A stretch of 64,000 nt of DNA, from the NCBI GenBank assembly GCA_001828855.1, contig MHZT01000044.1, positions 62,001 to 126,000 on the forward strand, in the 5' to 3' direction. The position numbers and the translations under genes were made by a program. Positions 38,439-47,306 of this stretch are shown here, piece after piece. The notes beneath the pieces are model-generated. The model was not told the DNA's origin, made no database searches, and saw nothing but the letters and a program-made list of their open reading frames with translations. The stretch is from Rhodobacterales bacterium RIFCSPHIGHO2_02_FULL_62_130. Its GTDB lineage: Bacteria; Pseudomonadota; Alphaproteobacteria; Rhodobacterales; Rhodobacteraceae. How positions within the stretch are numbered: the stretch's first letter is position 1; each line of letters begins with the position of its first letter.

Positions 38439-39676
38439 GGTGTGACCTTTGCGCGCGTGTCGATCCGCGCAACGACTTCCAGATTGGTAAACCGTGCCGC
38501 TATGGCTGATGAACTTGCATCCAACCCGATCATCACATTGATCACGCGCGCATCGGTGTTGGCGGCAGTATCATCCGAAACCAAGCCCTGCCGTCCCACC
38601 GTCAAGCCGATTGACTGCACCTTGCCCTGCAGGGTCCGCCCCAAGGCACCCGCCACCAGCTCGACGGGCTGACCAATGGCGACGGAGGCGATGCGGTCCT
38701 GATAAATCTCGGCCTCGGCCATCATGTGATCGGTGTCACCCATATCCATGATGCCCGCCACGGGTGGACGCTCTCCGGCGCGGGCATGCAGATCAAGCAC
38801 CACCCCGCTGATCGGAGCCAGCACCGCCGCGCGGGTCAGATCATTCAGGGCGCGGGCCTGATCTGCTTCGGCAGCTTCAAGGTTGCGGGTGGCGACGATG
38901 ACATCGGGCTGCTGGTCAACCTCGGCACTGGCAAAGCGGGCCAGCGTGGCTTGCGCCTTTTGCACCGCCAGATCAGCCTGTCTTGCAGCGGCCTTCGCGG
39001 CATCAAAGGCCGCTTGGGTTGTAACACCGCGCTCGAACAGTTCAGCTTCGCGCTGAAGCTGGGTCTTGGCTTCGGCCGCGGCAGATTCAGCCTGACGCAC
39101 CCCCGCTCGCGCCTCGTCTAACGAGTTCTGCACCGCCGCCCGCGTCTGCACCAAGGCCGCTTGCCGCACTGCGACATTGGCCTTGGCCAACAACGCAGCG
39201 CTTTCCAACTGGCCCTGATTGTCCAGTCGCGCCACCACATCGCCCTTTTGCACCTTGTCGCCGATCGCCACCAGAATCTCGGCAATCCGCGCATCGCCAG
39301 CGCCATAGGGCGGGGCCACGACAGAGACATCGCCCTGCGGCATAAGTCGGGCCAGACCGACCACATCGCTGGCCTGCATTGTCTCGACCATCTCTTTCGG
39401 CAGCGTAATCTCGGGCGGCAATGCAATCGGTGTGGTCGCTCCGCCACCAGGTTGCAATCCGGTCAGAGCATAGAATTTCTGCAAGGCGGGCGGCTGGAAA
39501 TACATCCCTATGACAGCCCCCGAGAACATGAATACCGGGATCAGCAGCACCAGCAAATAGCGCGGACGGAATCGCAGGCGGCGGGTCGATGCCACCGGCA
39601 TATCAACATCGCGCCGGATCACTTCAAGCGGAAGATCGTTGTCAGATTGGCCAGTCACGTCACGCTCCACTTGCAT
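38435..39676 (-). CDS. devB: HlyD/DevB-type membrane fusion protein of ABC exporter
   Basis: This 413-residue adaptor has one membrane helix near residues 38-58, a lipoyl half-motif, a long alanine-rich coiled-coil hairpin (about residues 160-270) and a beta-barrel end. It is the first gene of devBCA and overlaps devC. No outer-membrane factor is encoded in this operon, so the NodT-type channel of the adjacent RND operon or a chromosomal TolC may serve it. The 201-base gap to divergent sulP contains the second operator-like site. Confidence 0.9.
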   Translation of the reverse strand: MQVERDVTGQSDNDLPLEVIRRDVDMPVASTRRLRFRPRYLLVLLIPVFMFSGAVIGMYFQPPALQKFYALTGLQPGGGATTPIALPPEITLPKEMVETMQASDVVGLARLMPQGDVSVVAPPYGAGDARIAEILVAIGDKVQKGDVVARLDNQGQLESAALLAKANVAVRQAALVQTRAAVQNSLDEARAGVRQAESAAAEAKTQLQREAELFERGVTTQAAFDAAKAAARQADLAVQKAQATLARFASAEVDQQPDVIVATRNLEAAEADQARALNDLTRAAVLAPISGVVLDLHARAGERPPVAGIMDMGDTDHMMAEAEIYQDRIASVAIGQPVELVAGALGRTLQGKVQSIGLTVGRQGLVSDDTAANTDARVINVMIGLDASSSAIAARFTNLEVVARIDTRAKVTP

Positions 39677-39790
39677 GGCGCAAGACGCGCCGCCCCGAGG
39701 ATTGTATCACGGTCCAGCGCACTGGCCGTGATCTGGATCATAGAAGTCCCGTCCGGTGGCTTTGACAAAGCGCCTTATCAGAAATCCGCC

Positions 39791-39814
39791 AAACATATTT
39801 ACATTTATGAATGT
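39791..39814 (-). promoter_or_regulatory. Candidate SqrR/BigR-type operator, copy 2 (devBCA and sulP)
   Basis: Read on the minus strand, the site contains ACATTCATAAATGTAAATAT and differs from copy 1 (36526-36549) at one of 24 positions. A flanking inverted repeat TTACAT (39799-39804) and ATGTAA (39821-39826) extends it. It lies 115 bases before devB and 63 bases before sulP, between the divergent genes, so one site could control both. Confidence 0.75.
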
Positions 39815-39877
39815 TTATATATGTAAGGTCAAGCCCGCCCGCATTTGCGCGGCACCTTCGCTATTCAGGACACCGCC

Positions 39878-41629
39878 ATGCCCCCCCGCGCCCTTGCCGC
39901 CTACTTTCCCATCCTTGACTGGGGGCGGCGCTATGACCGCCACGCTTTGTCCAACGATCTGATTGCAGCCCTGATCGTCACGATCATGCTGATTCCTCAG
40001 TCTTTGGCCTATGCCTTGCTGGCCGGACTCCCCCCCGAGATGGGGCTTTATGCCTCGATCGCACCGATCCTGCTTTATGCGATCTTCGGCAGTTCGCGGG
40101 TGCTGGCAGTTGGACCGGTGGCCGTTGTGTCACTGATGACCGCTGCCGCTGTCGGCAATATCGCCGAGCAAGGCACCGCAGGCTATATCACTGCCTCACT
40201 GACGCTGGCCTTCCTTTCAGGCGCGATATTGCTGGTTATGGGGCTGTTCCGGCTTGGTTTTATTGCGAATTTCCTGTCGCATCCGGTGATTGCGGGATTC
40301 ATCACCGCGTCGGGCGTGCTGATCGCGGCAAGCCAGTTGGCCAGCCTGCTTGGCATCAAGGCCGAGGGCCACAACCTGCCGGAATTGGGTGCATCGCTGT
40401 GGCAGAACCTGCCCATGATCAACCCGATCACGGTGGCCATCGGGCTTTTGGGCCTGACGTTTCTGATATGGGTCCGCAAGGGCATGAAACCTGCGCTGCG
40501 TCGGCTCGGCTTGGGGCCGCGCATGGCGGATGTGCTGACCAAGGCCGGACCTGTGCTGGCGGTTGTCGTCTCGACCGCCGTGGTTTGGGCCTTGGGTCTG
40601 GCCGACAAAGGGGTGGCGATTGTCGGCAATGTGCCACAAAGCCTGCCACCGCTTACCCTGCCCGGCTTTGATCTGGCCCTGATCAAGGATCTGCTTTTGC
40701 CTGCCCTTCTGATTTCGGTGATCGGCTTTGTCGAGTCGGTCTCGGTCGCTCAGACACTTGCGGCGAAAAAACGCCAGCGCATTCTGCCGGATCAGGAATT
40801 GATCGGGTTGGGGGCCGCCAACCTTGCCTCATCCTTGACGGGTGGATTCCCGGTGACAGGCGGGTTCGCGCGTTCGGTGGTGAATTTTGATGCGGGTGCC
40901 GAAACCCCTGCCGCCGGAGCTTTCACCGCGCTTGGCCTTGCCATAGCCGCCGTGGCGCTGACCCCGCTGATCTTCTTCCTGCCCAAAGCAACGCTGGCAG
41001 CGACCATCATTGTTGCCGTTCTTAGCCTTGTCGACTTCAGTATCCTGCGAAAAACATGGGCCTATTCCAAAGCCGACTTTGCCGCCGTTGCCGCCACCAT
41101 CAGCCTGACCCTGATCGCGGGTGTCGAGGTTGGCGTCTCGGCCGGGGTGATCCTGTCGCTCGCGCTGTTCCTGTTCAAAACATCGCGCCCGCATGTGGCC
41201 GAGGTGGGCTTGCTGCAAGGCACCCAGCATTTCCGCAACATCCTGCGCTATCCGGTGCTGACCGACCCCAGCCTGTTGACCCTGCGCGTCGACGAAAGCC
41301 TGTATTTCGCCAATAGCCGCTATCTGGAAGATTACATCCACGCCCGCGTGACAGGCGACACCGCATTGAAAAACGTGATCCTGCTGTGTTCGGCGGTGAA
41401 CGAGATCGATATGAGTGCGCTTGAATCTCTGGAAACCATCAACATCCGTCTTAAGGAAATGGGCATCCAGTTCCATCTTTCCGAAGTGAAAGGTCCGGTG
41501 ATGGACCGGCTGCAAACCACGCATTTCCTGACCGACCTGACCGGAAAAGTCTTTCTGTCCCAGTATGAAGCGATGCAGGTTCTTGCGCCCGTCCTGATGG
41601 CAACTGCTGTGCCGCTGGCACGGGGTTAA
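39878..41629 (+). CDS. SulP-family anion permease with STAS domain
   Basis: This 583-residue transporter has the SulP membrane domain (about 12-14 helices, with the conserved TAAFPVTGGFARS-like region SLTGGFPVTGGFARSVVNFD) and a C-terminal cytoplasmic STAS domain from about residue 460 (VDESLYFANSRYLED). SulP proteins move sulfate, bicarbonate or other anions. The ATG at 39878 fits the usual N-terminus (YFPILDWGRRY); an upstream TTG would add eleven residues. Its position opposite devBCA, with the shared operator, suggests a link to sulfur metabolism, for instance sulfate or sulfite transport after sulfide oxidation. Confidence 0.92.
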   Translation: MPPRALAAYFPILDWGRRYDRHALSNDLIAALIVTIMLIPQSLAYALLAGLPPEMGLYASIAPILLYAIFGSSRVLAVGPVAVVSLMTAAAVGNIAEQGTAGYITASLTLAFLSGAILLVMGLFRLGFIANFLSHPVIAGFITASGVLIAASQLASLLGIKAEGHNLPELGASLWQNLPMINPITVAIGLLGLTFLIWVRKGMKPALRRLGLGPRMADVLTKAGPVLAVVVSTAVVWALGLADKGVAIVGNVPQSLPPLTLPGFDLALIKDLLLPALLISVIGFVESVSVAQTLAAKKRQRILPDQELIGLGAANLASSLTGGFPVTGGFARSVVNFDAGAETPAAGAFTALGLAIAAVALTPLIFFLPKATLAATIIVAVLSLVDFSILRKTWAYSKADFAAVAATISLTLIAGVEVGVSAGVILSLALFLFKTSRPHVAEVGLLQGTQHFRNILRYPVLTDPSLLTLRVDESLYFANSRYLEDYIHARVTGDTALKNVILLCSAVNEIDMSALESLETINIRLKEMGIQFHLSEVKGPVMDRLQTTHFLTDLTGKVFLSQYEAMQVLAPVLMATAVPLARG

Positions 41630-41651
41630 GGTGACAGCCAGCCAGTCTTGG

Positions 41652-41678
41652 CCGGATCAACGGATCAGGCCGATCCGG
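41652..41678 (+). terminator. Inverted repeat after sulP (weak terminator candidate)
   Basis: CCGGATC (41652-41658) and GATCCGG (41672-41678) form a 7-bp stem with a 13-nt loop, and outer AGTCTT/AAGACT arms can extend it imperfectly. There is no T run, so its function as terminator is uncertain. Confidence 0.3.
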
Positions 41679-41770
41679 TTGGAAAAGACTCGCCGCCTTA
41701 ACGTCTTGCGCTAGTTCGGCGATAGCGGGCTGTTTTCGGCCTGTGCCGGGATGATGTGAAGGGTCGGACA

Positions 41771-43294
41771 ATGCGCCTAATTCTTGTACTGGGCGACCAG
41801 TTGTCAGACGATCTCTCGGCGCTGCGTGATGCGGATTTTTCCCGCGATATTGTGGTCATGGCCGAGGTTATGGCCGAAGGCACCTATGTGCCGCACCATC
41901 CACAGAAGATTGCCTTGGTGCTGACTGCGATGCGGAAATTTGCTGCAAGTTTGCAGGCGCGAGGCGTTCGTGTCGCCTACTCGCGGCTGGACGATCCTGA
42001 GACCGGTCCCTCTCTGCCTGCAGAACTGATCCGTCGGATGGCCGAAACCGGTGCGGACGAGGTTGTTGTGACAATGCCGGGCGACTGGCGGTTGCTTTCG
42101 ACATTGCAGGCGTTGCCGCTGCCGCTGCGCGTTTTGCCCGACGACCGCTTTATATGTGCGCCCGAGGTCTTTGCCGCTTGGGCTGCATCCCGCAAGTCAT
42201 TGCGGATGGAATGGTTCTACCGCGACATGCGCCGCAGGACAGGGCTTTTGATGGACGGGGCAGAGCCTGCCGGTGGGCAGTGGAATTTCGACCATGACAA
42301 TCGCAAACCCGCACAGCCGGATTTGCTGCGCGCAGCCCCGTTGCGCTTTGCGCCCGATGCCGAAACCGAAGCCGTTCTTGCAATGGTTGCGGCCTGTTTT
42401 CCCACCCATTTCGGGCGTTTGCGCCCGTTTCACTGGCCGACCGACCGCACGCAGGCTCTTGAGGCGCTGGACCATTTCATCACCCACAGCCTGCCGCGCT
42501 TTGGCGATGAACAGGATGCAATGCTGGAAAGCGACCCGTTTCTAAGCCATTCCCTTCTGTCGGCCAGCCTGAACATTGGCCTTCTGGCCCCGTTGGAGGT
42601 CTGCATGCGTGCCGAAGCGGCCTACAGATCGGGGGCCGCGCCCCTGCCTGCTGTCGAAGGGTTCATCCGCCAGATTATCGGCTGGCGGGAATATGTGCGC
42701 GGCATCTGGGCTTTGAAGGGACCGGCCTATCTGACCCAGAACGCGTTGAACCACAGTGCCGCCTTGCCGCCTGCCTATTGGGGCGCGCCAACCAAGATGA
42801 ACTGCCTGTCCAAAGCGGTTGGCCAGACCCGTGATCTTGCCTATGCCCACCATATCCAGCGGTTGATGGTGACCGGCAATTTTGCACTTCTGGCCGGCGT
42901 GGACCCTGCAGCGGTGCATGAATGGTATCTTGCCGTCTATATCGATGCGTTCGAATGGGTCGAAGCACCCAATACGCTTGGCATGAGTCAATTTGCCGAT
43001 GGCGGGCTTTTGGGGTCAAAGCCCTATGTCTCGTCCGGTGCCTATATCGACCGGATGTCGGATTATTGCAGCGGCTGCCATTATCGCGTGAAAGACCGGA
43101 CCGGACCCAAAGCCTGCCCGTTCAACCCGCTTTACTGGCATTTCCTTGACCGGCATCGCGCACGGTTTGCCTCCAATCCCCGCATGGCGCAGATGTATCG
43201 GACATGGGATAAAATGGACGCGACCCACCGCGCCACAGTGCTGGCGGATGCAACAGCAATATTGGCACGTCTGTCGGCAAATGAAGTGGTCTAG
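41771..43294 (+). CDS. phrB: Iron-sulfur bacterial (6-4) photolyase/cryptochrome (PhrB-like, FeS-BCP)
   Basis: The 507-residue protein matches the DUF1063/FeS-BCP photolyases that repair UV (6-4) photoproducts with light. Cysteines at residues 345 (MNCLSK), 433 and 436 (YCSGCHY) and 449 (KACPFN) match the four [4Fe-4S] ligands of Agrobacterium PhrB (350, 438, 441, 454) with a constant offset of five. The N-terminal antenna domain starts LILVLGDQLS. I chose the ATG at 41771; a GTG five codons upstream is possible. It stands alone between sulP and the LacI-type island. Confidence 0.94.
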   Translation: MRLILVLGDQLSDDLSALRDADFSRDIVVMAEVMAEGTYVPHHPQKIALVLTAMRKFAASLQARGVRVAYSRLDDPETGPSLPAELIRRMAETGADEVVVTMPGDWRLLSTLQALPLPLRVLPDDRFICAPEVFAAWAASRKSLRMEWFYRDMRRRTGLLMDGAEPAGGQWNFDHDNRKPAQPDLLRAAPLRFAPDAETEAVLAMVAACFPTHFGRLRPFHWPTDRTQALEALDHFITHSLPRFGDEQDAMLESDPFLSHSLLSASLNIGLLAPLEVCMRAEAAYRSGAAPLPAVEGFIRQIIGWREYVRGIWALKGPAYLTQNALNHSAALPPAYWGAPTKMNCLSKAVGQTRDLAYAHHIQRLMVTGNFALLAGVDPAAVHEWYLAVYIDAFEWVEAPNTLGMSQFADGGLLGSKPYVSSGAYIDRMSDYCSGCHYRVKDRTGPKACPFNPLYWHFLDRHRARFASNPRMAQMYRTWDKMDATHRATVLADATAILARLSANEVV

Positions 43295-43393
43295 CGGCAC
43301 TCGCCAGTCACGGTTTCGCCGGAGGTGGACCGCAACTGGCCAGTGACCGCACCGCAAGGGTCTTGTCGATCAACCGCTTTGCGAAATTTATGC

Positions 43394-43409
43394 TTGCATA
43401 CGTATTCTA
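43394..43409. promoter_or_regulatory. Candidate LacI-type operator, site 1
   Basis: TTGCATACGTATTCTA follows the palindrome TTGCAWWCGWWTGCAA with two mismatches in the right half and the CG centre typical of LacI-family operators. It lies 93 bases before the first NTF2-like gene. Confidence 0.6.
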
Positions 43410-43502
43410 TCGCGGTCAGTTCTATTGGGGTCAATATACACTTCGGGTCAAGGCAGGGCCGAGTCGCTGCCAATGATCCGGAACAAGCGGCAGGAGAGAG
43501 CC

Positions 43503-44666
43503 ATGGCAGAAAAGAATGACAGCGCGAAACCGATTGCGGAACTGACACCCGCGCGCTCAGGGAAAGTGATGCAGGTCGAGCGGCACGATTACCCCGATCT
43601 GGCCCCCGTGAACCGCAAACGCGCCCAGCCGATGCGCGGCTTTGACGAGGTTTACACCGATATCGTGGATTACATCGTGCGCTGCACCCACAAGATCTGG
43701 GACGAACGCGACATCGGCCTGATCTATTCGCATTACACCCATAACTGCGTTCTGTATGGCACGACCGGCACGCTTTACACGCGCGAGGAGGTGGTGCGCG
43801 ATACGATTCAGCGACTGGTTTCCTTCCCGGAACGGCGGGGAATGGCGACTCAGGTGATCTGGAAGGGTAACGAGGATGACGGGTTTTACACCTCGCATCT
43901 GGTCACCGGAACCGGCCGCCATACCCAGAACGGCCACCTTGGCGCACCGACGGGGCGGATGTTCACGTCGCGCACTGTGGCCGACTGCATGATCTATGAA
44001 AACAAGATCTACCGCGAATGGGTTGTGGCCGACACCACCGCGATCCTTCAGCAACTGGGGCTGGATGTGCAGGCCTATGCCCAGCGCATTGCCACAGCAA
44101 GCTTTGACAAAGGCCTTGTTTCACTGGACATTGGCGAGAACCGCCACATGATCGGCCAATATCCCCCCGAGGCCGAGGCCGATCTTTCGCTGGCCTCGAC
44201 CGAAACCGAGCGGCACACGCTGCGCTGGATGCATGATGTCTATAATCGCAAGATGCTTGGCACGATTGCATCGGTATGCGCCCCGACCGTGCAGTATCAC
44301 GGACCGCTGATGACCGAACTTTACGGCGTGGCTTCGGTAATCCACCAGACGCTTGGGTTGATCGGGTCGCTGCCAGACGCAGCCTTCACACCGCAACATA
44401 TCTGCTCGAACCCTTGTGAAGAGGGCGGCGAAAAGGTGGCGGTCCGCTGGATCATGGAGGGCCACCATCTGGGCTATGGCATTCTGAACCATCTGGGTGC
44501 GCCGACCGGCAAACGGGTGCAGGTTATGGGGATCAGCCATTTCCACTACAAGAACGGCAAGATCGTGGACGAATGGCGCACATACGACGAGGCGTCGATG
44601 CTGGTGCAGGTCAAGTTGGCGCAGATGGCCGACCGCAAGGCCGCAGCCCTGACCGCACCCAACTGA
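43503..44666 (+). CDS. NTF2/SnoaL-like double-domain protein (paralog of 59251-60219)
   Basis: This 387-residue protein contains two NTF2/SnoaL-like cone-shaped domains (about residues 45-190 and 215-375). The repeated pattern is a helix with IW.E..I (KIWDERDIGLIYSHYT), a stretch ending RT.ADC..Y, and a final EW motif (IYREWVVADT; KIVDEWRTYDEASM). Such folds serve as small-molecule isomerases, hydrolases or binding proteins; the function here is unknown. Ribosome site AGGAGAG precedes the ATG at 43503. It has its own operator-like site upstream and a strong terminator downstream. A paralog at the other end of the island has the same kind of operator. Confidence 0.85.
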   Translation: MAEKNDSAKPIAELTPARSGKVMQVERHDYPDLAPVNRKRAQPMRGFDEVYTDIVDYIVRCTHKIWDERDIGLIYSHYTHNCVLYGTTGTLYTREEVVRDTIQRLVSFPERRGMATQVIWKGNEDDGFYTSHLVTGTGRHTQNGHLGAPTGRMFTSRTVADCMIYENKIYREWVVADTTAILQQLGLDVQAYAQRIATASFDKGLVSLDIGENRHMIGQYPPEAEADLSLASTETERHTLRWMHDVYNRKMLGTIASVCAPTVQYHGPLMTELYGVASVIHQTLGLIGSLPDAAFTPQHICSNPCEEGGEKVAVRWIMEGHHLGYGILNHLGAPTGKRVQVMGISHFHYKNGKIVDEWRTYDEASMLVQVKLAQMADRKAAALTAPN

Positions 44667-44686
44667 TCTGTCACGCCCTCGCAAAG

Positions 44687-44721
44687 CCCGATCCGCTACC
44701 CAGCGGGTCGGGTTCTTTTTT
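44687..44721 (+). terminator. Rho-independent terminator after the first NTF2-like gene
   Basis: CCCGATCCGCT (44687-44697) pairs with AGCGGGTCGGG (44702-44712), with one G-U pair and a 4-nt loop, followed by TTCTTTTTT. This is the most canonical terminator in the window. Confidence 0.9.
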
Positions 44722-44761
44722 GACTCTTTGGGAAAAGCGACATTCCACCAGCACATAATAA

Positions 44762-44777
44762 TTGCAATCGTATGCAA
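44762..44777. promoter_or_regulatory. Candidate LacI-type operator, site 2
   Basis: TTGCAATCGTATGCAA is an almost perfect 16-bp palindrome with a central CG. The identical 16-mer is found at 60279-60294. It lies 96 bases before the ABC binding-protein gene, just after the terminator of the previous gene. Confidence 0.8.
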
Positions 44778-44873
44778 AGAGTGTTTAGCTTCCGAAACGG
44801 AATGGGCAATCCTTCGCCCGCGCTAAAACCCGATCAAAAGCCGGGACCGGCAACACCAACACAGGGGTGCAAG

Positions 44874-46130
44874 ATGAAGATGAATTTGACCAAGACTGTC
44901 GCTGCAGGCGCCGTAAGCATTGCGGCCTTGATTGCAGGCGGCGGGGCGGCTTTTGCCGAGTGCGCGATTCAGGGGGCGGGATCGGTCCGCATTCTGTCCA
45001 ACGACTTCGAAGCGCTGCGTGTGGTGAATGATGCCGCAGCCACTTGTGCGACCGATACCGTCGCCATCACCGCCAACGCGACGGCGGAACACAAGAACAT
45101 CCAGGGTCCGGCACTGACGGCCAATCCGGCGGAATATACCGTAGCGGTGGTTGCCAACAACTCGATCGTGCCGCTGCTGAATGACGGGCTGATTCGCCCG
45201 CTGGATGATCTGGTCGCACAATATGGTGCCTCGCTGCAGCCGAACCAACTGATCAAGATCGACGGCAAGGTGATGGCGATTGCGTTCATGGGCAACGGCC
45301 AGCACCTGTTCTACCGCAAGGACATTCTGGAAAAAGCCGGGCTGGACGTGCCGACATCCTATGAAGACATTCTGGCAGACGCACAGGTCATCAAGGACAT
45401 GGGCCTGATGGAATACCCGCTGGCCGCTTCGAACAAACCGGGCTGGGATCTGGCGGCTGAGTTCGTGAATATGTATCTTGGCACCGGTGCTGAGTTCTTT
45501 GCAGCCGGAGCGGCCGATCTTGCGATCGACAACGACAGCGGTCGCAAAGTCTTGGAAACCATGCGCGCCATGACAGCGTTCATGAACCCCGATTACCTGA
45601 CCTATGACGCGAACGAATTGAACAAGGTCTGGGATGCGGGCAACGTCGCCTTCATGCAACAGTGGGGCTCGCTGGCCGGTGCTACCATCGATCCGGCAAC
45701 CGCGAACCCCGAAGTTGCCGCCAATACCGGCTTTGCCGCAGCCCCGACCATCGGCGGCGGCACCACTCCGGCAGCGGCGCTGTGGTGGGACGGCTTTACC
45801 ATCGCACAGAACATCTCGGACGAGGACGCCGCCGCGTCCTTCCAAGCGATGGTGCATGGCATCAGCCCCGAAACAGTGGCAGCCCATCCCGATGCCGCAA
45901 CCTGGCTGGTGGCTGGCTATACCCCCGGCCCGGCGGCTGTTGGCGTGATCGGCAATGCGACGGGCGGAGCCAAGGCTTATCCGATGCAGCCCTATATGGG
46001 CCTGCTGCATACCGCCCTGTCGGCAGAGCTTGCGGACTTTATCGCTGGCAAGGAAGACGCGGATCAGGCGCTGAAAGACGTGAAAGCGGCCTATGACACC
46101 GCAGCCATGGAAGGCGGCTTCCTGAAGTAA
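44874..46130 (+). CDS. ABC transporter substrate-binding protein (family 1, MalE/UgpB-like)
   Basis: The 418-residue precursor has a signal peptide (LTKTVAAGAVSIAALIAGGGAAFA) and the two-lobed fold of family 1 solute-binding proteins, usually for carbohydrates or polyols. Recognisable regions include GQHLFYRKDILEKAGLDVP and VAFMQQWGSLAGA. The ATG at 44874 gives a typical signal peptide; the longer frame would add 34 non-signal residues. It is followed by a terminator-like hairpin and then by the permease genes. The ligand is unknown, and the island's enzymes suggest it is not a simple sugar. Confidence 0.92.
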   Translation: MKMNLTKTVAAGAVSIAALIAGGGAAFAECAIQGAGSVRILSNDFEALRVVNDAAATCATDTVAITANATAEHKNIQGPALTANPAEYTVAVVANNSIVPLLNDGLIRPLDDLVAQYGASLQPNQLIKIDGKVMAIAFMGNGQHLFYRKDILEKAGLDVPTSYEDILADAQVIKDMGLMEYPLAASNKPGWDLAAEFVNMYLGTGAEFFAAGAADLAIDNDSGRKVLETMRAMTAFMNPDYLTYDANELNKVWDAGNVAFMQQWGSLAGATIDPATANPEVAANTGFAAAPTIGGGTTPAAALWWDGFTIAQNISDEDAAASFQAMVHGISPETVAAHPDAATWLVAGYTPGPAAVGVIGNATGGAKAYPMQPYMGLLHTALSAELADFIAGKEDADQALKDVKAAYDTAAMEGGFLK

Positions 46131-46142
46131 CCTCCCCAGCCT

Positions 46143-46175
46143 TGCCCGGCCGCGTCAGGTGGCCGGGCATTTTTT
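46143..46175 (+). terminator. Intercistronic terminator after the binding-protein gene
   Basis: TGCCCGGCC (46143-46151) pairs perfectly with GGCCGGGCA (46161-46169) over a 9-nt loop and is followed by six T residues. It probably stops part of the transcripts and keeps permease levels below the binding protein. Confidence 0.88.
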
Positions 46176-46232
46176 CTTGCGAGCCGCCACGTTTGCCCTG
46201 AACACGGGGCGAAAGGACGCTTTGCGTTCACC

Positions 46233-46260
46233 CGGCCCTCCTCGAACGGCCCTCCTCGAA
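46233..46260 (+). repeat. Perfect tandem duplication of a 14-mer before the permease gene
   Basis: CGGCCCTCCTCGAA occurs twice head-to-tail (46233-46246 and 46247-46260), ending 13 bases before the permease ATG. Each copy contains CCTCCT, which could pair with a Shine-Dalgarno sequence. Confidence 0.85.
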
Positions 46261-46273
46261 CTGGATCGCCCCG

Positions 46274-47305
46274 ATGCCGCATCGCACCTTCTTTGCATTC
46301 ATCTTCCCTTCCATCCTTGCCATGCTGCTGTTCATCACGTTGCCGATCATTTCGGTGGCCATGCAGTCGCTTTTTGTTGAGCATCCCGCCGTCGTGACCG
46401 AGGTCGAGAATTGCGGCCCGTTTGGCTGCACGACCGAAACCAAGGTCGATACCGAAGCCATGGCCAAGCTGAAGGCAGATCAGCCGATGGGGGCTTTCGC
46501 GGGATTCTCCAACTATCTGAACCACAACCATCTGGCGGTGGATGATCTGCGCGCGATTTTCGGCGATAACCGTGGCATTGGCGATATCGTCGCCCGCGTG
46601 ATGAACCTGCCGTTTTACCGCGCGCTGGCCTTCACGCTGACCTATTGCTTTTTCGTCACCCCCTTTGCGATGGCCTTGGGCTTTTTCATCGCGCTGGCGG
46701 TGAACACCATGCCAAAGCTGCTGAAGGGTCCGGCGATTTTCGTCTCGATCCTGCCGATGATCATCACGCCTTTGGTGGGATCACTGATCCTTGCGTGGAT
46801 GTTCAACCCGGCAGGCATTTTCGGCGCGACGCTACAATCCCTGACCGGAGACCCGACGCTGTCTCTGCGCGCCTCGCCGGTGCTGACATGGATCGTCATC
46901 CTGACCTACGGTGTCTGGACCAACGGGCCGTTCTCATTTGTGGTGTTCTATGCGGGCCTGCAAACCGTGCCGAAAGACACGCTGGAGTCGGCGCGGATCG
47001 ACGGAGCAACGCGCTGGCAGGCGACGCGCTTTGTCATCATCCCCCACCTGATGCCTTTGGCAACCTTTGTGGCGCTGGTGCAGTTGATGGATAACTTCCG
47101 CGTCTTTGAACCCATTGTCGGCTTTTCGGCCGAGGCCAATGCAACTTCGCTGAGTTGGCTGGTGTTCAACGATCTGGTCAGTCAGGACAGCCAGCAGTTC
47201 GGATCTGCCGCAGCGACCTCGGTCATCACCATTGTCGGCGTCTTGATCCTGTTGACTCCTGTCCTGATCCGCACATGGCGCGATTTTAACCGGAAGGCGG
47301 TGTAA
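46274..47305 (+). CDS. Carbohydrate-type ABC transporter permease (MalF/UgpA-like)
   Basis: This 343-residue permease has six to seven membrane segments and an enlarged periplasmic loop between the first two (about residues 35-95). The EAA coupling motif is ESARIDGATRWQATRFVIIP. It pairs with the permease at 47307 and the ATPase at 48180. The start is preceded by a tandem repeat rather than a clear ribosome site. Confidence 0.93.
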   Translation: MPHRTFFAFIFPSILAMLLFITLPIISVAMQSLFVEHPAVVTEVENCGPFGCTTETKVDTEAMAKLKADQPMGAFAGFSNYLNHNHLAVDDLRAIFGDNRGIGDIVARVMNLPFYRALAFTLTYCFFVTPFAMALGFFIALAVNTMPKLLKGPAIFVSILPMIITPLVGSLILAWMFNPAGIFGATLQSLTGDPTLSLRASPVLTWIVILTYGVWTNGPFSFVVFYAGLQTVPKDTLESARIDGATRWQATRFVIIPHLMPLATFVALVQLMDNFRVFEPIVGFSAEANATSLSWLVFNDLVSQDSQQFGSAAATSVITIVGVLILLTPVLIRTWRDFNRKAV

Positions 47306-47306
47306 G

